Below, in pieces: positions 46,345 to 55,790 of a DNA stretch of 64,000 nt. The notes under the pieces were generated by a model. It was not told where the DNA came from. It ran no database searches and saw nothing but the letters and a program-made list of their open reading frames with translations. Positions within the stretch are counted from its first letter, which is position 1, and every line of letters starts with the position of its first letter. A program made the translations under genes and the position numbers. The DNA is from Pseudoxanthomonas composti. Its GTDB lineage: Bacteria > Pseudomonadota > Gammaproteobacteria > Xanthomonadales > Xanthomonadaceae. Location: contig NZ_SAWZ01000002.1 of assembly GCF_004122095.1 (NCBI RefSeq), positions 124,001-188,000 of the forward strand, in the 5' to 3' direction.

Positions 46345-46639
46345 TTAGGAACGAGGAACGAGTGGGGCTGCTGGCATTGTCTGTTCCCCGCGACGCTCGT
46401 TTCTCGTCTTCTCCACGCGTTCCTCGCCCGAAAGTAGAAACGAGTGAGTAGAAACGAGGAACGAGTGGCATTGCCAGCACGGCCTGCTCTCGCGGCTCTC
46501 GTTCCTCGTTCCTCTCCACTCGTTCCTCGCCCGAAAGTAGAAACGTAGTGAGTAGAAGCGAGGAACGAGTGCCATTGCCAGCACGGCCTGCTCTCGCGGC
46601 TCTCGTTCCTCGTTCCTCGTTCCTCTCCACTCGTTCCTC
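46334..46639. repeat. Array of three heptad-arm inverted repeats, argG-GNAT gap
   Basis: Three hairpin units: arms 46334-46364/46394-46425, 46437-46467/46498-46528 and 46540-46571/46602-46639. All are built of 7-nt units (GAACGAG and TGANTAG on the left; CTCGTTC on the right). Units are joined by an identical connector GCCCGAAAGTA (46426-46436, 46529-46539). The loops of units 2 and 3 are the same apart from their first base, so unit 3 is a recent tandem copy. The third right arm is 38 nt against 31, one extra CTCGTTC. The 46345-46660 gap holds no gene. Confidence 0.88.
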
Positions 46640-46660
46640 GCTGCAACGCCATCCGCCCCC

Positions 46661-47116
46661 ATGAACCCTCTCCACATCTCCACCGACCCAACCCACCTGG
46701 ACCTGGACGTGATCCATGACTTCCTGCGCCAGGCCTATTGGTCGCGGGAGATTCCGCGCGAGACGGTGCAGCGGGCCATCGCCGGCTCGCTGTGCTTCGG
46801 GGGTTATGTGGACGGGGCGGGGCAGGTGGCGTTCGCGCGGGTCATCACCGATGGCGCCACCTTCGCCTACCTGGCCGATGTATTCGTGCTGGAAGACCAG
46901 CGCGGCAAGGGCTACAGCAAGCAGCTGATGCAGGCCGTCATGGCCCATCCGCAGCTGCAGGGCCTGCGCCGCTTCATGCTGGCGACCTGGGACGCGCACG
47001 GCCTGTACGCCCAGTTCGGTTTCCAGCCGGCCGCGCGCCCTGACCGACTGATGGAAAAGCTGGACATGGACGTTTACACCCGCAACGCCGCACCCCCCAG
47101 CGCATCGACACCCTGA
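46661..47116 (+). CDS. GNAT-family N-acetyltransferase of the arginine cluster
   Basis: 151 residues. The acetyl-CoA loop is DQRGKGYSKQLM (near residue 80), with VFVLED and a C-terminal YAQFGFQPA. The substrate is unknown. Genes of this type sit between argG and argE' in xanthomonads, so a link to arginine intermediates is possible, but primary acetylglutamate synthesis is covered by the fused enzyme at 48347. No clear ribosome site; ATG 46661 lies 21 nt after the repeat array. Confidence 0.82.
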   Translation: MNPLHISTDPTHLDLDVIHDFLRQAYWSREIPRETVQRAIAGSLCFGGYVDGAGQVAFARVITDGATFAYLADVFVLEDQRGKGYSKQLMQAVMAHPQLQGLRRFMLATWDAHGLYAQFGFQPAARPDRLMEKLDMDVYTRNAAPPSASTP

Positions 47117-47146
47117 GCCCAAGCCCGAGTTCCGGCTCTGCTGTCG

Positions 47147-47187
47147 CTCACTCCTCACTCCTCACTCCCCGCCCCACCACTCACTCC
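47147..47187. repeat. Half heptad element before argE'
   Basis: Three exact CTCACTC heptads (47147-47167), then CCC and, after a 14-nt break, CACTCACTCC. No complementary GAGTGAG arm is present to the left. It ends 7 nt before the argE' ATG. Confidence 0.7.
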
Positions 47188-47194
47188 TTATCCC

Positions 47195-48289
47195 ATGACG
47201 CCTTTGCTCGAAACCACGCTGACGCATCTGGAGAAGCTGGTGTCCTTCGACACCCGCAATCCCCCGCGTGCGCTGACCACCGGCGGCATCTTCGATTACC
47301 TGCGCCAGCAGCTGCCGGGCTTCCAGGTCGAGGTGATCGATCACGGCGCCGGGGCGATCAGCTTCTACGCGGTGCGCGGCAAGCCGAAGTACCTGTTCAA
47401 TGTCCACCTGGACACGGTGCCGGACTCGCCGCACTGGAGCGCCGATCCGCATGTGATGCGCCGTGCAGCCGACCGGGTGGTGGGCCTGGGCGTGTGCGAC
47501 ATCAAGGGCGCGGCGGCCGCGCTCATCGCCGCGGCCAATGCCGGCGATGGCGATGCCGCCTTCCTGTTCTCCTCCGACGAGGAGGCCAACGACCCGCGCT
47601 GCATCGCCGCGTTCCTGGCCCGCGGTTTGCCCTACGAGGCGATCCTGGTGGCCGAGCCGACCATGGGCGAGGCGGTGCTGGCGCATCGTGGCATCAGCTC
47701 GGTGCTGATGAAGTTCGCCGGCCGCGCCGGCCACGCCTCGGGCAAGCAGGACCCCTCGGCCAGCGCGCTGCACCAGGCCATGCGCTGGGGCGGCAAGGCC
47801 TTGGATCATGTCGAATCGCTCAGCCATGCGCGCTTTGGCGGGCTGACCGGGCTGCGCTTCAACATCGGCCGGGTCGAGGGCGGCATCAAGGCCAATATGA
47901 TCGCCCCGGCCGCCGAGCTGCGCTTCGGCTTCCGGCCGCTGCCGTCGATGGACATCGACGCGCTGCTGGCCACCTTCGCCGGCTTCGCCGAACCGGCCGC
48001 GGCGTACTTCGAGGAGACCTTCCGCGGCCCGAGCCTGCCGTCGGGCGACATCGCCCGCGCCGAGGAGCGGCGCCTGGCCGCGCGCGACGTGGCCGACGAA
48101 CTGCATCTGCCCATCGGCAACGCCGTGGACTTCTGGACCGAGGCCTCGCTGTTCTCCGCCGGCGGCTACACCGCCCTGGTCTACGGCCCGGGCGACATCG
48201 CCCAGGCGCATACGGCCGATGAGTTCGTGACGCTGGAACAGCTGCAGCGCTACGCCGAATCGGTCCACCGCATCATCAACGGGCGTTGA
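47195..48289 (+). CDS. argE': N-acetylcitrulline/acetylornithine deacetylase (M20 family)
   Basis: 364 residues. Metal-binding motifs NVHLDTVPDSP (His and Asp), GLGVCDIKGAAAAL and SSDEEAND (catalytic Glu), with a later YGPGDIAQAHTADEFV carrying the last His. In xanthomonads the enzyme at this place removes acetyl from N-acetylcitrulline, the product of ArgF', giving citrulline for ArgG. The sequence alone does not separate it from acetylornithine deacetylase; the neighbourhood does. Confidence 0.9.
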   Translation: MTPLLETTLTHLEKLVSFDTRNPPRALTTGGIFDYLRQQLPGFQVEVIDHGAGAISFYAVRGKPKYLFNVHLDTVPDSPHWSADPHVMRRAADRVVGLGVCDIKGAAAALIAAANAGDGDAAFLFSSDEEANDPRCIAAFLARGLPYEAILVAEPTMGEAVLAHRGISSVLMKFAGRAGHASGKQDPSASALHQAMRWGGKALDHVESLSHARFGGLTGLRFNIGRVEGGIKANMIAPAAELRFGFRPLPSMDIDALLATFAGFAEPAAAYFEETFRGPSLPSGDIARAEERRLAARDVADELHLPIGNAVDFWTEASLFSAGGYTALVYGPGDIAQAHTADEFVTLEQLQRYAESVHRIINGR

Positions 48290-48346
48290 GTCCGTCGTCC
48301 ACGATTCGATTTCCGCCCGTCACTCTCAAGAGCTTTCCCGCACACC

Positions 48347-49672
48347 GTGAACATCCCCGTCACCAACGTCCAGACCCGCCAAACCATCGTGCGCCTGCTG
48401 TCCAGCATGGCCAGCGCCAAGGAGATCAGCCAGTACCTCAAGCGCTTCTCGCAGCTGGATGCCAAGCGCTTTGCGGTGGTGAAGGTCGGCGGCGCGGTGC
48501 TGCGCGATGAGCTGGAAGACCTGACCTCCTCGCTGACCTTCCTGCAGGAAGTGGGGCTGACGCCGATCGTGCTGCATGGCGCCGGCCCGCAGCTGGATGC
48601 CGAGCTTTCGGCCGCCGGCATCGTCAAGCAGACGGTCAATGGGCTGCGCGTGACCTCGCCAGAAGGCCTGGCGATCGTGCGCAAGGTGTTCCAGGCCTCC
48701 AACCTGAAGCTGGTGGAGGCCCTGCAGGCCGGTGGCGCGCGCGCCACCTCGATCACCGGTGGCGTGTTCGAGGCCGAGTACCTGGACCAGGACACCTACG
48801 GCCTGGTGGGTGAGGTCAGGGCGGTGAACCTGGCGCCGATCGAGGCCAGCCTGCAGGCCGGTTCGATCCCGGTGATCACCAGCCTGGGCGAAACGCCCTC
48901 GGGCCAGATCCTCAACATCAATGCCGACTTCGCCGCCAACGAGCTGGTGCGCGAGCTGCAGCCGTACAAGATCATCTTCCTCACCGGCACCGGTGGCCTG
49001 CTGGACGCGCAGGGCAAGGTGATCGACTCGATCAACCTGTCCACCGAGTACGACCACCTGATCCAGCAGCCCTGGATCCACGGCGGCATGAAGGTCAAGA
49101 TCGAGCAGATCAAGGACCTGCTGGACAAGCTGCCGCTGGAGTCCTCGGTGTCCATCACCCGGCCCGCCGACCTGGCCAAGGAGCTGTTCACCCACAAGGG
49201 CTCGGGCACGCTGGTGCGTCGTGGCGAGCGGGTGCTGAAGGCGACCTCGTGGGAGCAGCTGGACCTGACGAAGCTGACCTCGCTGATCGAGTCCAGCTTC
49301 GGCCGCAAGCTGGTGCCCGACTACTACCAGCAGACCCAGCTGCTGCGCGCCTACGTCAGCGAGAACTACCGCACCGCCATCATCCTGACCGATGGCGATG
49401 GCATGGTGTACCTGGACAAGTTCGCCGTGTCCGACGATGCGCAGGGCGAAGGCCTGGGCCGCGCGGTATGGAACGTGATGCGCGAGGAAACCCCGCAGCT
49501 GTTCTGGCGCTCGCGCCATCACAACCAGATCAACATCTTCTACTACGCCGAATCCGACGGCTGCTTCAAGCAGGAGAAGTGGAAGGTGTTCTGGTACGGC
49601 ATGGACGATTTTGCGCAGATCCAGCACTGCGTGTCCCACTGCGCCACGCGCCGGCCGACCCTGGAAGGCTGA
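48347..49672 (+). CDS. argB: Bifunctional N-acetylglutamate synthase/kinase
   Basis: 441 residues from GTG 48347. Residues about 1-285 are the amino-acid kinase domain ([48 protein letters not shown]). Residues about 290-441 are the NAT (DUF619) domain ([24 protein letters not shown] split at GEGLGRAVW). This fused form is the vertebrate-like NAGS/K found in Xanthomonas and Maricaulis. It performs the first two steps of arginine synthesis, usually with arginine feedback. Confidence 0.95.
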   Translation: MNIPVTNVQTRQTIVRLLSSMASAKEISQYLKRFSQLDAKRFAVVKVGGAVLRDELEDLTSSLTFLQEVGLTPIVLHGAGPQLDAELSAAGIVKQTVNGLRVTSPEGLAIVRKVFQASNLKLVEALQAGGARATSITGGVFEAEYLDQDTYGLVGEVRAVNLAPIEASLQAGSIPVITSLGETPSGQILNINADFAANELVRELQPYKIIFLTGTGGLLDAQGKVIDSINLSTEYDHLIQQPWIHGGMKVKIEQIKDLLDKLPLESSVSITRPADLAKELFTHKGSGTLVRRGERVLKATSWEQLDLTKLTSLIESSFGRKLVPDYYQQTQLLRAYVSENYRTAIILTDGDGMVYLDKFAVSDDAQGEGLGRAVWNVMREETPQLFWRSRHHNQINIFYYAESDGCFKQEKWKVFWYGMDDFAQIQHCVSHCATRRPTLEG

Positions 49673-49673
49673 C

Positions 49674-50282
49674 ATGGACGCGGCGATCGCCAACGCCTGG
49701 ACCAGTGTGCCGACCCTGCGCGGCGAGCACGTCACCCTGGTGCCGCTCTCGCCCGCGCACGCGCAGGGCCTGCGCGAGGTCGTGGCCGACGGCGTGCTGC
49801 CCGCGCTGTGGTACACCGGCGTGCCCAAGGCCGAGGCCATCGATGATTTCATTGCCGCGGCCCTGGAGGACCAGGCCCAGGGACGCGCGCTGTGCTTCGT
49901 CGCGCTGGACGCACAGGGGGTGGTCGCCGGCTCCACGCGTTTCTACGACATCGACCGGGCCGTGCCGCGCCTGAGCATCGGCTACACCTGGTATGCGCCG
50001 CGGGTGCAGCGCACCGGCTTGAACACCCAGGCCAAGCGGCTGCTGCTGGGCCACGCCTTCGACACGCTGGGCTGCGAGGCGGTGGTGTTCGAAACCAGCT
50101 GGTTCAACCACGCCTCGCGCGCCGCCATCGCGCGGCTGGGCGCGCGCCAGGACGGCGTGCTGCGCGCGCACCGGCGCCATGCCGATGGCTCGCTGCGCGA
50201 CACCGTCGTGTTCTCCATCCTTTCCCACGAATGGCCGGCTGTCAGGACCCACCTGCAGCATCGGCTGGACAAGCACGCATGA
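49674..50282 (+). CDS. GNAT acetyltransferase, RimJ/RimL type
   Basis: 202 residues; ATG 49674 is 1 nt after the argB stop and the gene overlaps argC by 4 nt, so it is translated within the arginine operon. RimL-like blocks: [62 protein letters not shown]. It likely acetylates a protein N-terminus or small amine. Its conserved embedding between argB and argC suggests a link to arginine supply, but no function is shown. Confidence 0.82.
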   Translation: MDAAIANAWTSVPTLRGEHVTLVPLSPAHAQGLREVVADGVLPALWYTGVPKAEAIDDFIAAALEDQAQGRALCFVALDAQGVVAGSTRFYDIDRAVPRLSIGYTWYAPRVQRTGLNTQAKRLLLGHAFDTLGCEAVVFETSWFNHASRAAIARLGARQDGVLRAHRRHADGSLRDTVVFSILSHEWPAVRTHLQHRLDKHA

Positions 50283-51232
50283 CCTCAAAGACCTTCACCG
50301 TCGGCATCGTCGGCGCCCGCGGCCATACCGGCAGCGAGCTGATCAAGCTGATTTCGACCCACCCGCAACTGACGCTGGCATTCGTCTCCTCGCGCGAGCT
50401 GGACGGGCAGCCGGTCAGCGCGCACAACGCCGCCTATGCCGGCGAGCTGCGCTTCGAGAACCTGGACGCCGATGCGGTGGCCGCCAAGGGCGCCGATGCG
50501 GTGATCCTGGCGCTGCCCAATGGCAAGGCGCAGGCCTATGCCGAAGCGGTGAGCGCCGCGCGCGCCGATACGGTGCTGGTGGACCTCTCGGCCGATTACC
50601 GCTTCGAATCGAGCTGGTACTACGGACTGCCGGAGCTGACCCGTGGCCGGTACGCCGGCCAGAAGCACATCAGCAATCCGGGCTGCTACGCCACGGCGAT
50701 GCAGCTGGCGATCGCGCCGCTGCTGGACCAGCTGGCCGGGCCGCCGCAGTGCTTTGGCGTGTCGGGTTATTCCGGTGCCGGCACCACGCCCTCGGACAAG
50801 AACGACCCGGCGCTGCTGGCCGACAACCTGATGCCGTACTCGCTGACCAACCACATGCACGAGCGCGAGGTCTCCGCGCAGCTGGGCGTGCCGGTGGAGT
50901 TCATGCCGCACGTGGCACCGCATTTCCGCGGCATCACCATGACGGTGAACCTGTGGCTGCAGCAGCCGATGAGCCGCGAGGCGATCAAGGACCTGTACCA
51001 GGCACGCTATGCCGACGAGCCGCTGATCGAGGTGGTCGACGATGCACCCTGGGTCAGCCGGATCGCCGGCCGGCACGGCGTGCAGATCGGCGCCTTCACC
51101 GTGGCCCCGGGCGGCAAGCGCGTGGTGGTGGTGGCGACCCTGGACAACCTGCTCAAGGGCGCGGCCACCCAGGCCATGCAGAACCTCAACCTGGCGCTCG
51201 GGCTGCCCGAGCTGACTTCGATTCCTGTTTGA
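50279..51232 (+). CDS. argC: N-acetyl-gamma-glutamyl-phosphate reductase
   Basis: 317 residues from ATG 50279 ([20 protein letters not shown]). NADP loop GARGHTG, catalytic Cys in [12 protein letters not shown], and [13 protein letters not shown]. It reduces acetylglutamyl phosphate to the semialdehyde, the third step of the pathway. The stop is 6 nt before the left arm of a GGGACCG heptad repeat. Confidence 0.96.
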   Translation: MTSKTFTVGIVGARGHTGSELIKLISTHPQLTLAFVSSRELDGQPVSAHNAAYAGELRFENLDADAVAAKGADAVILALPNGKAQAYAEAVSAARADTVLVDLSADYRFESSWYYGLPELTRGRYAGQKHISNPGCYATAMQLAIAPLLDQLAGPPQCFGVSGYSGAGTTPSDKNDPALLADNLMPYSLTNHMHEREVSAQLGVPVEFMPHVAPHFRGITMTVNLWLQQPMSREAIKDLYQARYADEPLIEVVDDAPWVSRIAGRHGVQIGAFTVAPGGKRVVVVATLDNLLKGAATQAMQNLNLALGLPELTSIPV

Positions 51233-51238
51233 ATCAGC

Positions 51239-51328
51239 GGGACCGGGGACCGGGGACCGGGGACCCGGGAAAAGCCGGAGCGTCAGCTCTTGCTCTTCCC
51301 GGGTCCCGGGTCCCTGGTCCCCGGTCCC
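51239..51328. repeat. Heptad-arm inverted repeat of the GGGACCG type, argC-argH gap
   Basis: The left arm 51239-51271 is GGGACCG three times, then GGGACCC and GGGAA (33 nt). The right arm 51296-51328 is TTCCC plus four heptads ending GGTCCC (33 nt) and pairs with the left arm with few mismatches. The loop is 24 nt. The right arm ends 16 nt before argH. Same design as the GAACGAG elements but a different heptad. Confidence 0.88.
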
Positions 51329-51344
51329 GCAACAAGGACCCGCA

Positions 51345-52643
51345 ATGACCAACCTGTTGTGGCAAAAACCCGGTGTCCAAGTCGACGCCAAGATCCAGAC
51401 CTTCCTGGCTGGCGATGACGTCATCCTGGACCGCGAGTTCTTCCTGTACGACATCGCCGCCAGCAAGGCCCACGCGCAGGGGCTGCAGCACATCGGCATC
51501 CTCTCGCTGTCCGAGCTGGGCAACCTGAGCGAGCAGCTGGATCAGCTGGCCGAGGATTTCCGCAGTGGCGCCTTCGTGCTGGACGAACAGTACGAGGATT
51601 GCCATTCGGCTATCGAGGCGCGCCTGACCGAGCGCCTGGGCGATGCCGGCCGCAAGATCCACACCGGCCGCAGCCGCAACGACCAGATCCTGGTGGCCAC
51701 GCGGCTGTGGCTGAAGGACAAGCTGCTGCGCGTGGCCGCGCTGAGCCGGGAGGTGGCCAAGGTCGCGCTGGACCGCGCCGAAGCCGAAAAGGACCTGCCG
51801 ATCCCGGGCTATACCCACATCCAGCGCGCCGTGGTCTCCTCGGCAGGCATGTGGTGGGCCGGCTGGGCCGAGGCCTTCATCGACAACGCCACCCGCGCCA
51901 TGGACACCTTCCGGCTGGTGGATACCAATCCACTGGGCACGGCGGCCGGCTATGGCGTCAACCTCAAGCTGGACCGCGAGCACACCACCGCCGAGCTCGG
52001 CTTCGCCCGCCTGCAGGTTTCGCCGATCTACGCGCAGCTCTCGCGCGGCAAGTTCGAGCTTGCCGCGCTGGAAGCCCTCGGCGGGGCCACCCTGGACCTG
52101 CGTCGCATCGCCTGGGACCTGTCGCTGTTCACCAGCGGCGAATTCGGTTTCGTCGCGCTGCCGGCGCAGTACACCACCGGCAGCTCGATCATGCCCAACA
52201 AGCGCAACCCGGACGTGATCGAGCTGATGCGCGCCACCCACGCCAGCGTGGCCGCGGCCAAGACCGAGATCGAGCAGCTGCTGTCGCTGCCCTCGGGCTA
52301 TCACCGCGACCTGCAGGGCTCCAAGGGCGCGATCTTCCACGGCTTCGGCCGCGGCCTGCCGGCGCTGGAACTGCTGCCGGCGCTGCTGGCCAACCTGGAG
52401 TGGCGCGAGGAGCGCATCCGCGCCGCCATCGACTCGGGCATGTACGCCACCGACGTGGCCGTGGAGGCGTCCGTGGCGGGTGTGCCGTTCCGTGAGGCCT
52501 ACAAGGCGGCTGCCGCCAGCGCGGACACTGCCGGGCAGGGACGCACGCCGGAAGGCAGCCTGGCCGCGCGTGTCTCGCCTGGTGCGGCGGCAGACCTGCA
52601 GTTGGAGGTGTTGCGGGCGCGGTGGGAGGCGTTGGCGGGTTGA
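51345..52643 (+). CDS. argH: Argininosuccinate lyase
   Basis: 432 residues, slightly shorter than the common 450-470. Family motifs [18 protein letters not shown] and the signature [12 protein letters not shown]. It splits argininosuccinate into arginine and fumarate, the last step. The C-terminus, with an Ala/Gly-rich [17 protein letters not shown] segment, differs from the usual QRxxGGT end of other lyases, but the fold-forming part is complete. Confidence 0.95.
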   Translation: MTNLLWQKPGVQVDAKIQTFLAGDDVILDREFFLYDIAASKAHAQGLQHIGILSLSELGNLSEQLDQLAEDFRSGAFVLDEQYEDCHSAIEARLTERLGDAGRKIHTGRSRNDQILVATRLWLKDKLLRVAALSREVAKVALDRAEAEKDLPIPGYTHIQRAVVSSAGMWWAGWAEAFIDNATRAMDTFRLVDTNPLGTAAGYGVNLKLDREHTTAELGFARLQVSPIYAQLSRGKFELAALEALGGATLDLRRIAWDLSLFTSGEFGFVALPAQYTTGSSIMPNKRNPDVIELMRATHASVAAAKTEIEQLLSLPSGYHRDLQGSKGAIFHGFGRGLPALELLPALLANLEWREERIRAAIDSGMYATDVAVEASVAGVPFREAYKAAAASADTAGQGRTPEGSLAARVSPGAAADLQLEVLRARWEALAG

Positions 52644-52671
52644 GTCGTTCGTTGCACTTGCTGTCATCGTG

Positions 52672-52700
52672 ACGGCAACGGCAACGGCAACGGCAACGGC
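52672..52700. repeat. Hexamer tandem repeat
   Basis: 4.8 copies of ACGGCA in the argH-YciI gap. No complementary arm follows, so it differs from the heptad elements. Confidence 0.75.
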
Positions 52701-52828
52701 GCAGGCCCAGGCGCGGCAGCAATCGAGTCCGGGCCGTCGTTGGTTGAATGTCTTCCCGCCTCGGCGGAATCCAGTGCGCCACGCGATGAGGTCCATCGCG
52801 TGGGCCGCACGTAACAGGAGGAACTGGC

Positions 52829-53086
52829 ATGAAGCTTTATCTGGTGATGGCCCTGCGCAAGCCCGATTTCCCGGCCGATGTGATCGGGCCGCACAAGGAC
52901 TGGCTGATCAACCTCAAGATCGAGGGGCAGCTTCACATGGCCGGCGGTTTCAGCGACGGCAGCGGCGGTGCCTATGTGCTGAAGAATCTGGATAGTCTCA
53001 AGCAGGCCCGCGCGCTGGTGGCCACCGACCCGCTGGCGCTGCGCGATGCTTCCGAGTTGACCGTCCACGAGTGGGTCACGCCCTAG
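52829..53086 (+). CDS. YciI-like (YCII domain) protein
   Basis: 85 residues; AGGAGGAA lies 7 nt before ATG 52829, one of the strongest ribosome sites here. The YCII ferredoxin-like fold is recognisable: VMALRKPDF, IGPHKDWLINLKIEGQLHMAGGF, YVLKNLDSLKQARALVATDPL, ELTVHEW. Members are small cytoplasmic dimers of largely unknown function. It precedes proB by 25 nt and is probably co-transcribed. Confidence 0.88.
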   Translation: MKLYLVMALRKPDFPADVIGPHKDWLINLKIEGQLHMAGGFSDGSGGAYVLKNLDSLKQARALVATDPLALRDASELTVHEWVTP

Positions 53087-53111
53087 TTTTCTCCCATTGC
53101 CCGAAGGTTCC

Positions 53112-54269
53112 ATGAGCGCTCCCACCCCCACCGCGCCGTCTCCCTTCACCGAACAGGCCATGCCGTCCTGGCGGCGCGCCGTGCTCAAGGTCGGCAGCAG
53201 CCTGCTGGCGGCCGATGGCGGCGGGCTGAGCCCGCGCTTCGCGCTGGGCCTGGCGCAGTTCGTGTCGGCCCACGTGCAGGCCGGGCGCGAGGTGGTGATC
53301 GTCTCGTCCGGCGCCGTCGCGGCTGGGCGCGCCATCGTGCCGAGAGCGGCCGAAGCCGGTGCGGCCATGGCGGCGCGACAGGCGCTGGCGGCGCTGGGGC
53401 AGGCGCAGCTGATCGCCCTGTGGCAACGCTTCTTCGAGCGACCGGTGGCGCAGGTGTTGCTGACCCACGACGACCTGCGCAACCGCCGCCGCTACCTCAA
53501 CGCGCGCGCCACCTTGCTGGAACTGCTGCGCCTGGGTGCGCTGCCGGTGGTCAACGAGAACGACACCGTGTCGGTGGACGAGCTCAAGCTGGGCGACAAC
53601 GACAACCTGGCGGCCATCGTGGCGGCACTGGTGGATGCCGATGCCTTGTTCATCGCCACCGATATCGATGGCCTGTACACCGCCGACCCGCGCAGCAACC
53701 CGCACGCGCGTGCGTTGGATGAGGTGACCGAGCTGACGCCGGAAGTCTTCGCCATGGCCGGTGGCAGCGGCAGCAGCGTCGGCACCGGCGGCATGCGCAC
53801 CAAGCTGGAGGCCGCTTCCAAGGCTGGCGCGGCCGGCGTGGAGACCTATCTGTTCAACGGCCGCAGTGCCGAGGTCGTGCGCGGCCTGGCGCAGGACCGC
53901 CTGCGCGGCACCCGCATCCATGCCGCCCAGACCCGGATCGCCGCGCGCAAGTCCTGGCTGCGCCACGCCCCAGTGGAGCCCGGGGCGATCGTGGTCGATG
54001 CCGGCGCGGCGCGGGCGCTGGCCGACAAGGGCGCCTCGCTGCTGCCCGGCGGGGTCGTCGCGGCCGAAGGCGATTTCCGCCGCGGCGACACGGTGGAGAT
54101 CTGGCTGCGCGAGGACAGCGGACAGCGGCGCCTGGCGCGCGGCATCAGCCAGTACTCGGCGCTGGACATCCGCCGCATCGCGCGCCGGCATTCGCGCGAC
54201 ATCGAGTCCGTCCTGGGCTACAACTACGGCGAGAACGTGGTGCATCGCGATGATCTGGTGCTGCTGTGA
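53112..54269 (+). CDS. proB: Glutamate 5-kinase
   Basis: 385 residues from ATG 53112 (GAAGG 4 nt upstream). Amino-acid kinase domain with VLKVGSSLLAADGGG, VSSGAVAAG, NENDTVSVDELKLGDND and ATDIDGLYTADPR, then a C-terminal PUA domain (about 285-375) ending SVLGYNYGENVVHRDDLVLL. It phosphorylates glutamate as the first step of proline synthesis and is probably inhibited by proline. A REP-like hairpin separates it from proA. Confidence 0.95.
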   Translation: MSAPTPTAPSPFTEQAMPSWRRAVLKVGSSLLAADGGGLSPRFALGLAQFVSAHVQAGREVVIVSSGAVAAGRAIVPRAAEAGAAMAARQALAALGQAQLIALWQRFFERPVAQVLLTHDDLRNRRRYLNARATLLELLRLGALPVVNENDTVSVDELKLGDNDNLAAIVAALVDADALFIATDIDGLYTADPRSNPHARALDEVTELTPEVFAMAGGSGSSVGTGGMRTKLEAASKAGAAGVETYLFNGRSAEVVRGLAQDRLRGTRIHAAQTRIAARKSWLRHAPVEPGAIVVDAGAARALADKGASLLPGGVVAAEGDFRRGDTVEIWLREDSGQRRLARGISQYSALDIRRIARRHSRDIESVLGYNYGENVVHRDDLVLL

Positions 54270-54289
54270 AGCCTGTTGCAGGAACCACA

Positions 54290-54359
54290 TGTGGGAGGGG
54301 CTTTAGCCGCGAAGGGGCTTTACCCGGAAAGCCTCTTCGCGGCTAAAGCCGCTCCCACA
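54290..54359. repeat. REP-like hairpin, copy 2, between proB and proA
   Basis: Starts TGTGGGAGGGG and ends GCTCCCACA. The arms GGCTTTAGCCGCGAAGGGGC and GCCTCTTCGCGGCTAAAGCC pair with one wobble around a short loop. Same family as 35971-36041. It could stabilise or partly terminate the upstream proB transcript. Confidence 0.85.
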
Positions 54360-54402
54360 ACGGCTCCGCATCTTTCTCTTCTGTGTTCAAAGAGTCCCTG
54401 TC

Positions 54403-55668
54403 ATGACCGACGACATCAAGCGCCTGGCCCTGGCCTGCAAAGAGGCGGCCCAGCCCCTGTCCCAGCTGTCCTCGCAGGCCAAGGCCGATTTGCTTCAGGC
54501 CATGGCCGCGGCGCTGGAAGCCGACGGTGCCGCCATCCTGGCCGCCAATGCCCAGGACCTGCAGGCCGCGCGCGAGGGCGGCCTCGGCAGCGCCATGCTC
54601 GACCGGCTGCTGCTGGACGACAAGCGCCTGGCCGGCATGGCCGCCGCTCTGCGCGAGGTCGCCTCGCTGCCCGATCCGGTGGGGCAGGTGACCCGCGAGG
54701 AGGTCCGTCCCAACGGCATCCGCGTGCGCAAGGTGCGGGTGCCGCTGGGGGTGATCGCGATGATCTACGAGGCGCGGCCGAACGTGACCGCCGACGCGGC
54801 GGCGCTGTGCATCAAGGCCGGCAACGGCGTGATCCTGCGCGGGGGCAAGGAGGCGATTCATTCCAACACCGCCATCGCCGCCTCGCTGCGGCGCGCCCTG
54901 CGCCAGGCCGGCCTGCCCGAGGCCGCCATGACCCTGGTCACCGACCTGCGCCGCGAGACCATGCTGGAACTGCTGCAGCTCAACGACATCGTCGACCTGG
55001 CCATCCCGCGCGGCGGCGAAGGCCTGATCCGCTTCGTGGCCGAGCACGCCCGCGTGCCGGTGATCAAGCACTACAAGGGCGTGTGCCATCTGTATGTCGA
55101 TGCCGACGCCGACCTGGACCTGGCGGTCAAGCTGGTCGTGGACGGCAAGGTCTCCCGCCCCAGCGCCTGCAATGCGCTGGAAACGCTGCTGGTGCATCAG
55201 GACATCGCCGGCGCCTTTCTGCCGCTGGCGGCCAAGGCCTTGCTGGCGCGCGGCGTGGAGCTACGTGGCGATGAGGCCTGCCGCGTGCTGGTGGCCGAAG
55301 CCAAGCCGGCCACCGACGAGGACTACGCCGCCGAATTCCTGGACCTGGTGCTGGCCGTGCGCGTGGTGCCGGACATGGCCTCGGCCATCGATCACATCCG
55401 CCACTACGGCTCGGACCACACCGAGGTCATCGCCACCCGCAACGACGCCCATGCCGCTACCTTCATCCAGTCACTGCGCGCGGCGGTGGTGATGGTCAAT
55501 GCGTCCTCGCGCTTTTCCGACGGTGGCGAGCTGGGCCTGGGCGCGGAGATCGGCATCTCCACCACGCGCCTGCATTCCTATGGCCCGATGGGCCTGGAAG
55601 CGCTGACAGTGGAGCGCTTCGTAGTGGAAGGGGCAGGGCAGACGCGCGTGCCGATCGCGATCGATTGA
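54403..55668 (+). CDS. proA: Gamma-glutamyl phosphate reductase
   Basis: 421 residues. Aldehyde-dehydrogenase-like fold with [26 protein letters not shown] and [20 protein letters not shown] carrying the catalytic Cys (split near C265), plus [20 protein letters not shown]. It reduces glutamyl phosphate to the semialdehyde, the second step of proline synthesis. Confidence 0.96.
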   Translation: MTDDIKRLALACKEAAQPLSQLSSQAKADLLQAMAAALEADGAAILAANAQDLQAAREGGLGSAMLDRLLLDDKRLAGMAAALREVASLPDPVGQVTREEVRPNGIRVRKVRVPLGVIAMIYEARPNVTADAAALCIKAGNGVILRGGKEAIHSNTAIAASLRRALRQAGLPEAAMTLVTDLRRETMLELLQLNDIVDLAIPRGGEGLIRFVAEHARVPVIKHYKGVCHLYVDADADLDLAVKLVVDGKVSRPSACNALETLLVHQDIAGAFLPLAAKALLARGVELRGDEACRVLVAEAKPATDEDYAAEFLDLVLAVRVVPDMASAIDHIRHYGSDHTEVIATRNDAHAATFIQSLRAAVVMVNASSRFSDGGELGLGAEIGISTTRLHSYGPMGLEALTVERFVVEGAGQTRVPIAID

Positions 55669-55790
55669 GTCGGCCTAGTGGCGCTTGGGATGGGCGCTTG
55701 GGGCAGGTGCTCTATGCCATCAGTCACGGTGCCTTGTGGGACGGGGCGACCCTAAACTGTCCGTTCAGTCATCTTGCCTGGAGCCACACC

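Noticed and set aside
46334-46639. CRISPR-like array in the argG-GNAT gap
   Set aside because: Units are palindromic hairpins with near-identical loops and 7-bp internal periodicity; there are no unique spacers of constant length and no cas genes.
53097-53111. TTG start for proB five codons upstream
   Set aside because: ATG 53112 has GAAGG at correct spacing; the TTG has no ribosome site.
55681-55790. Promoter for the ester hydrolase (TTGTGG and TAAACT)
   Set aside because: The spacer between the hexamers is only 13 nt, too short for a sigma-70 promoter.
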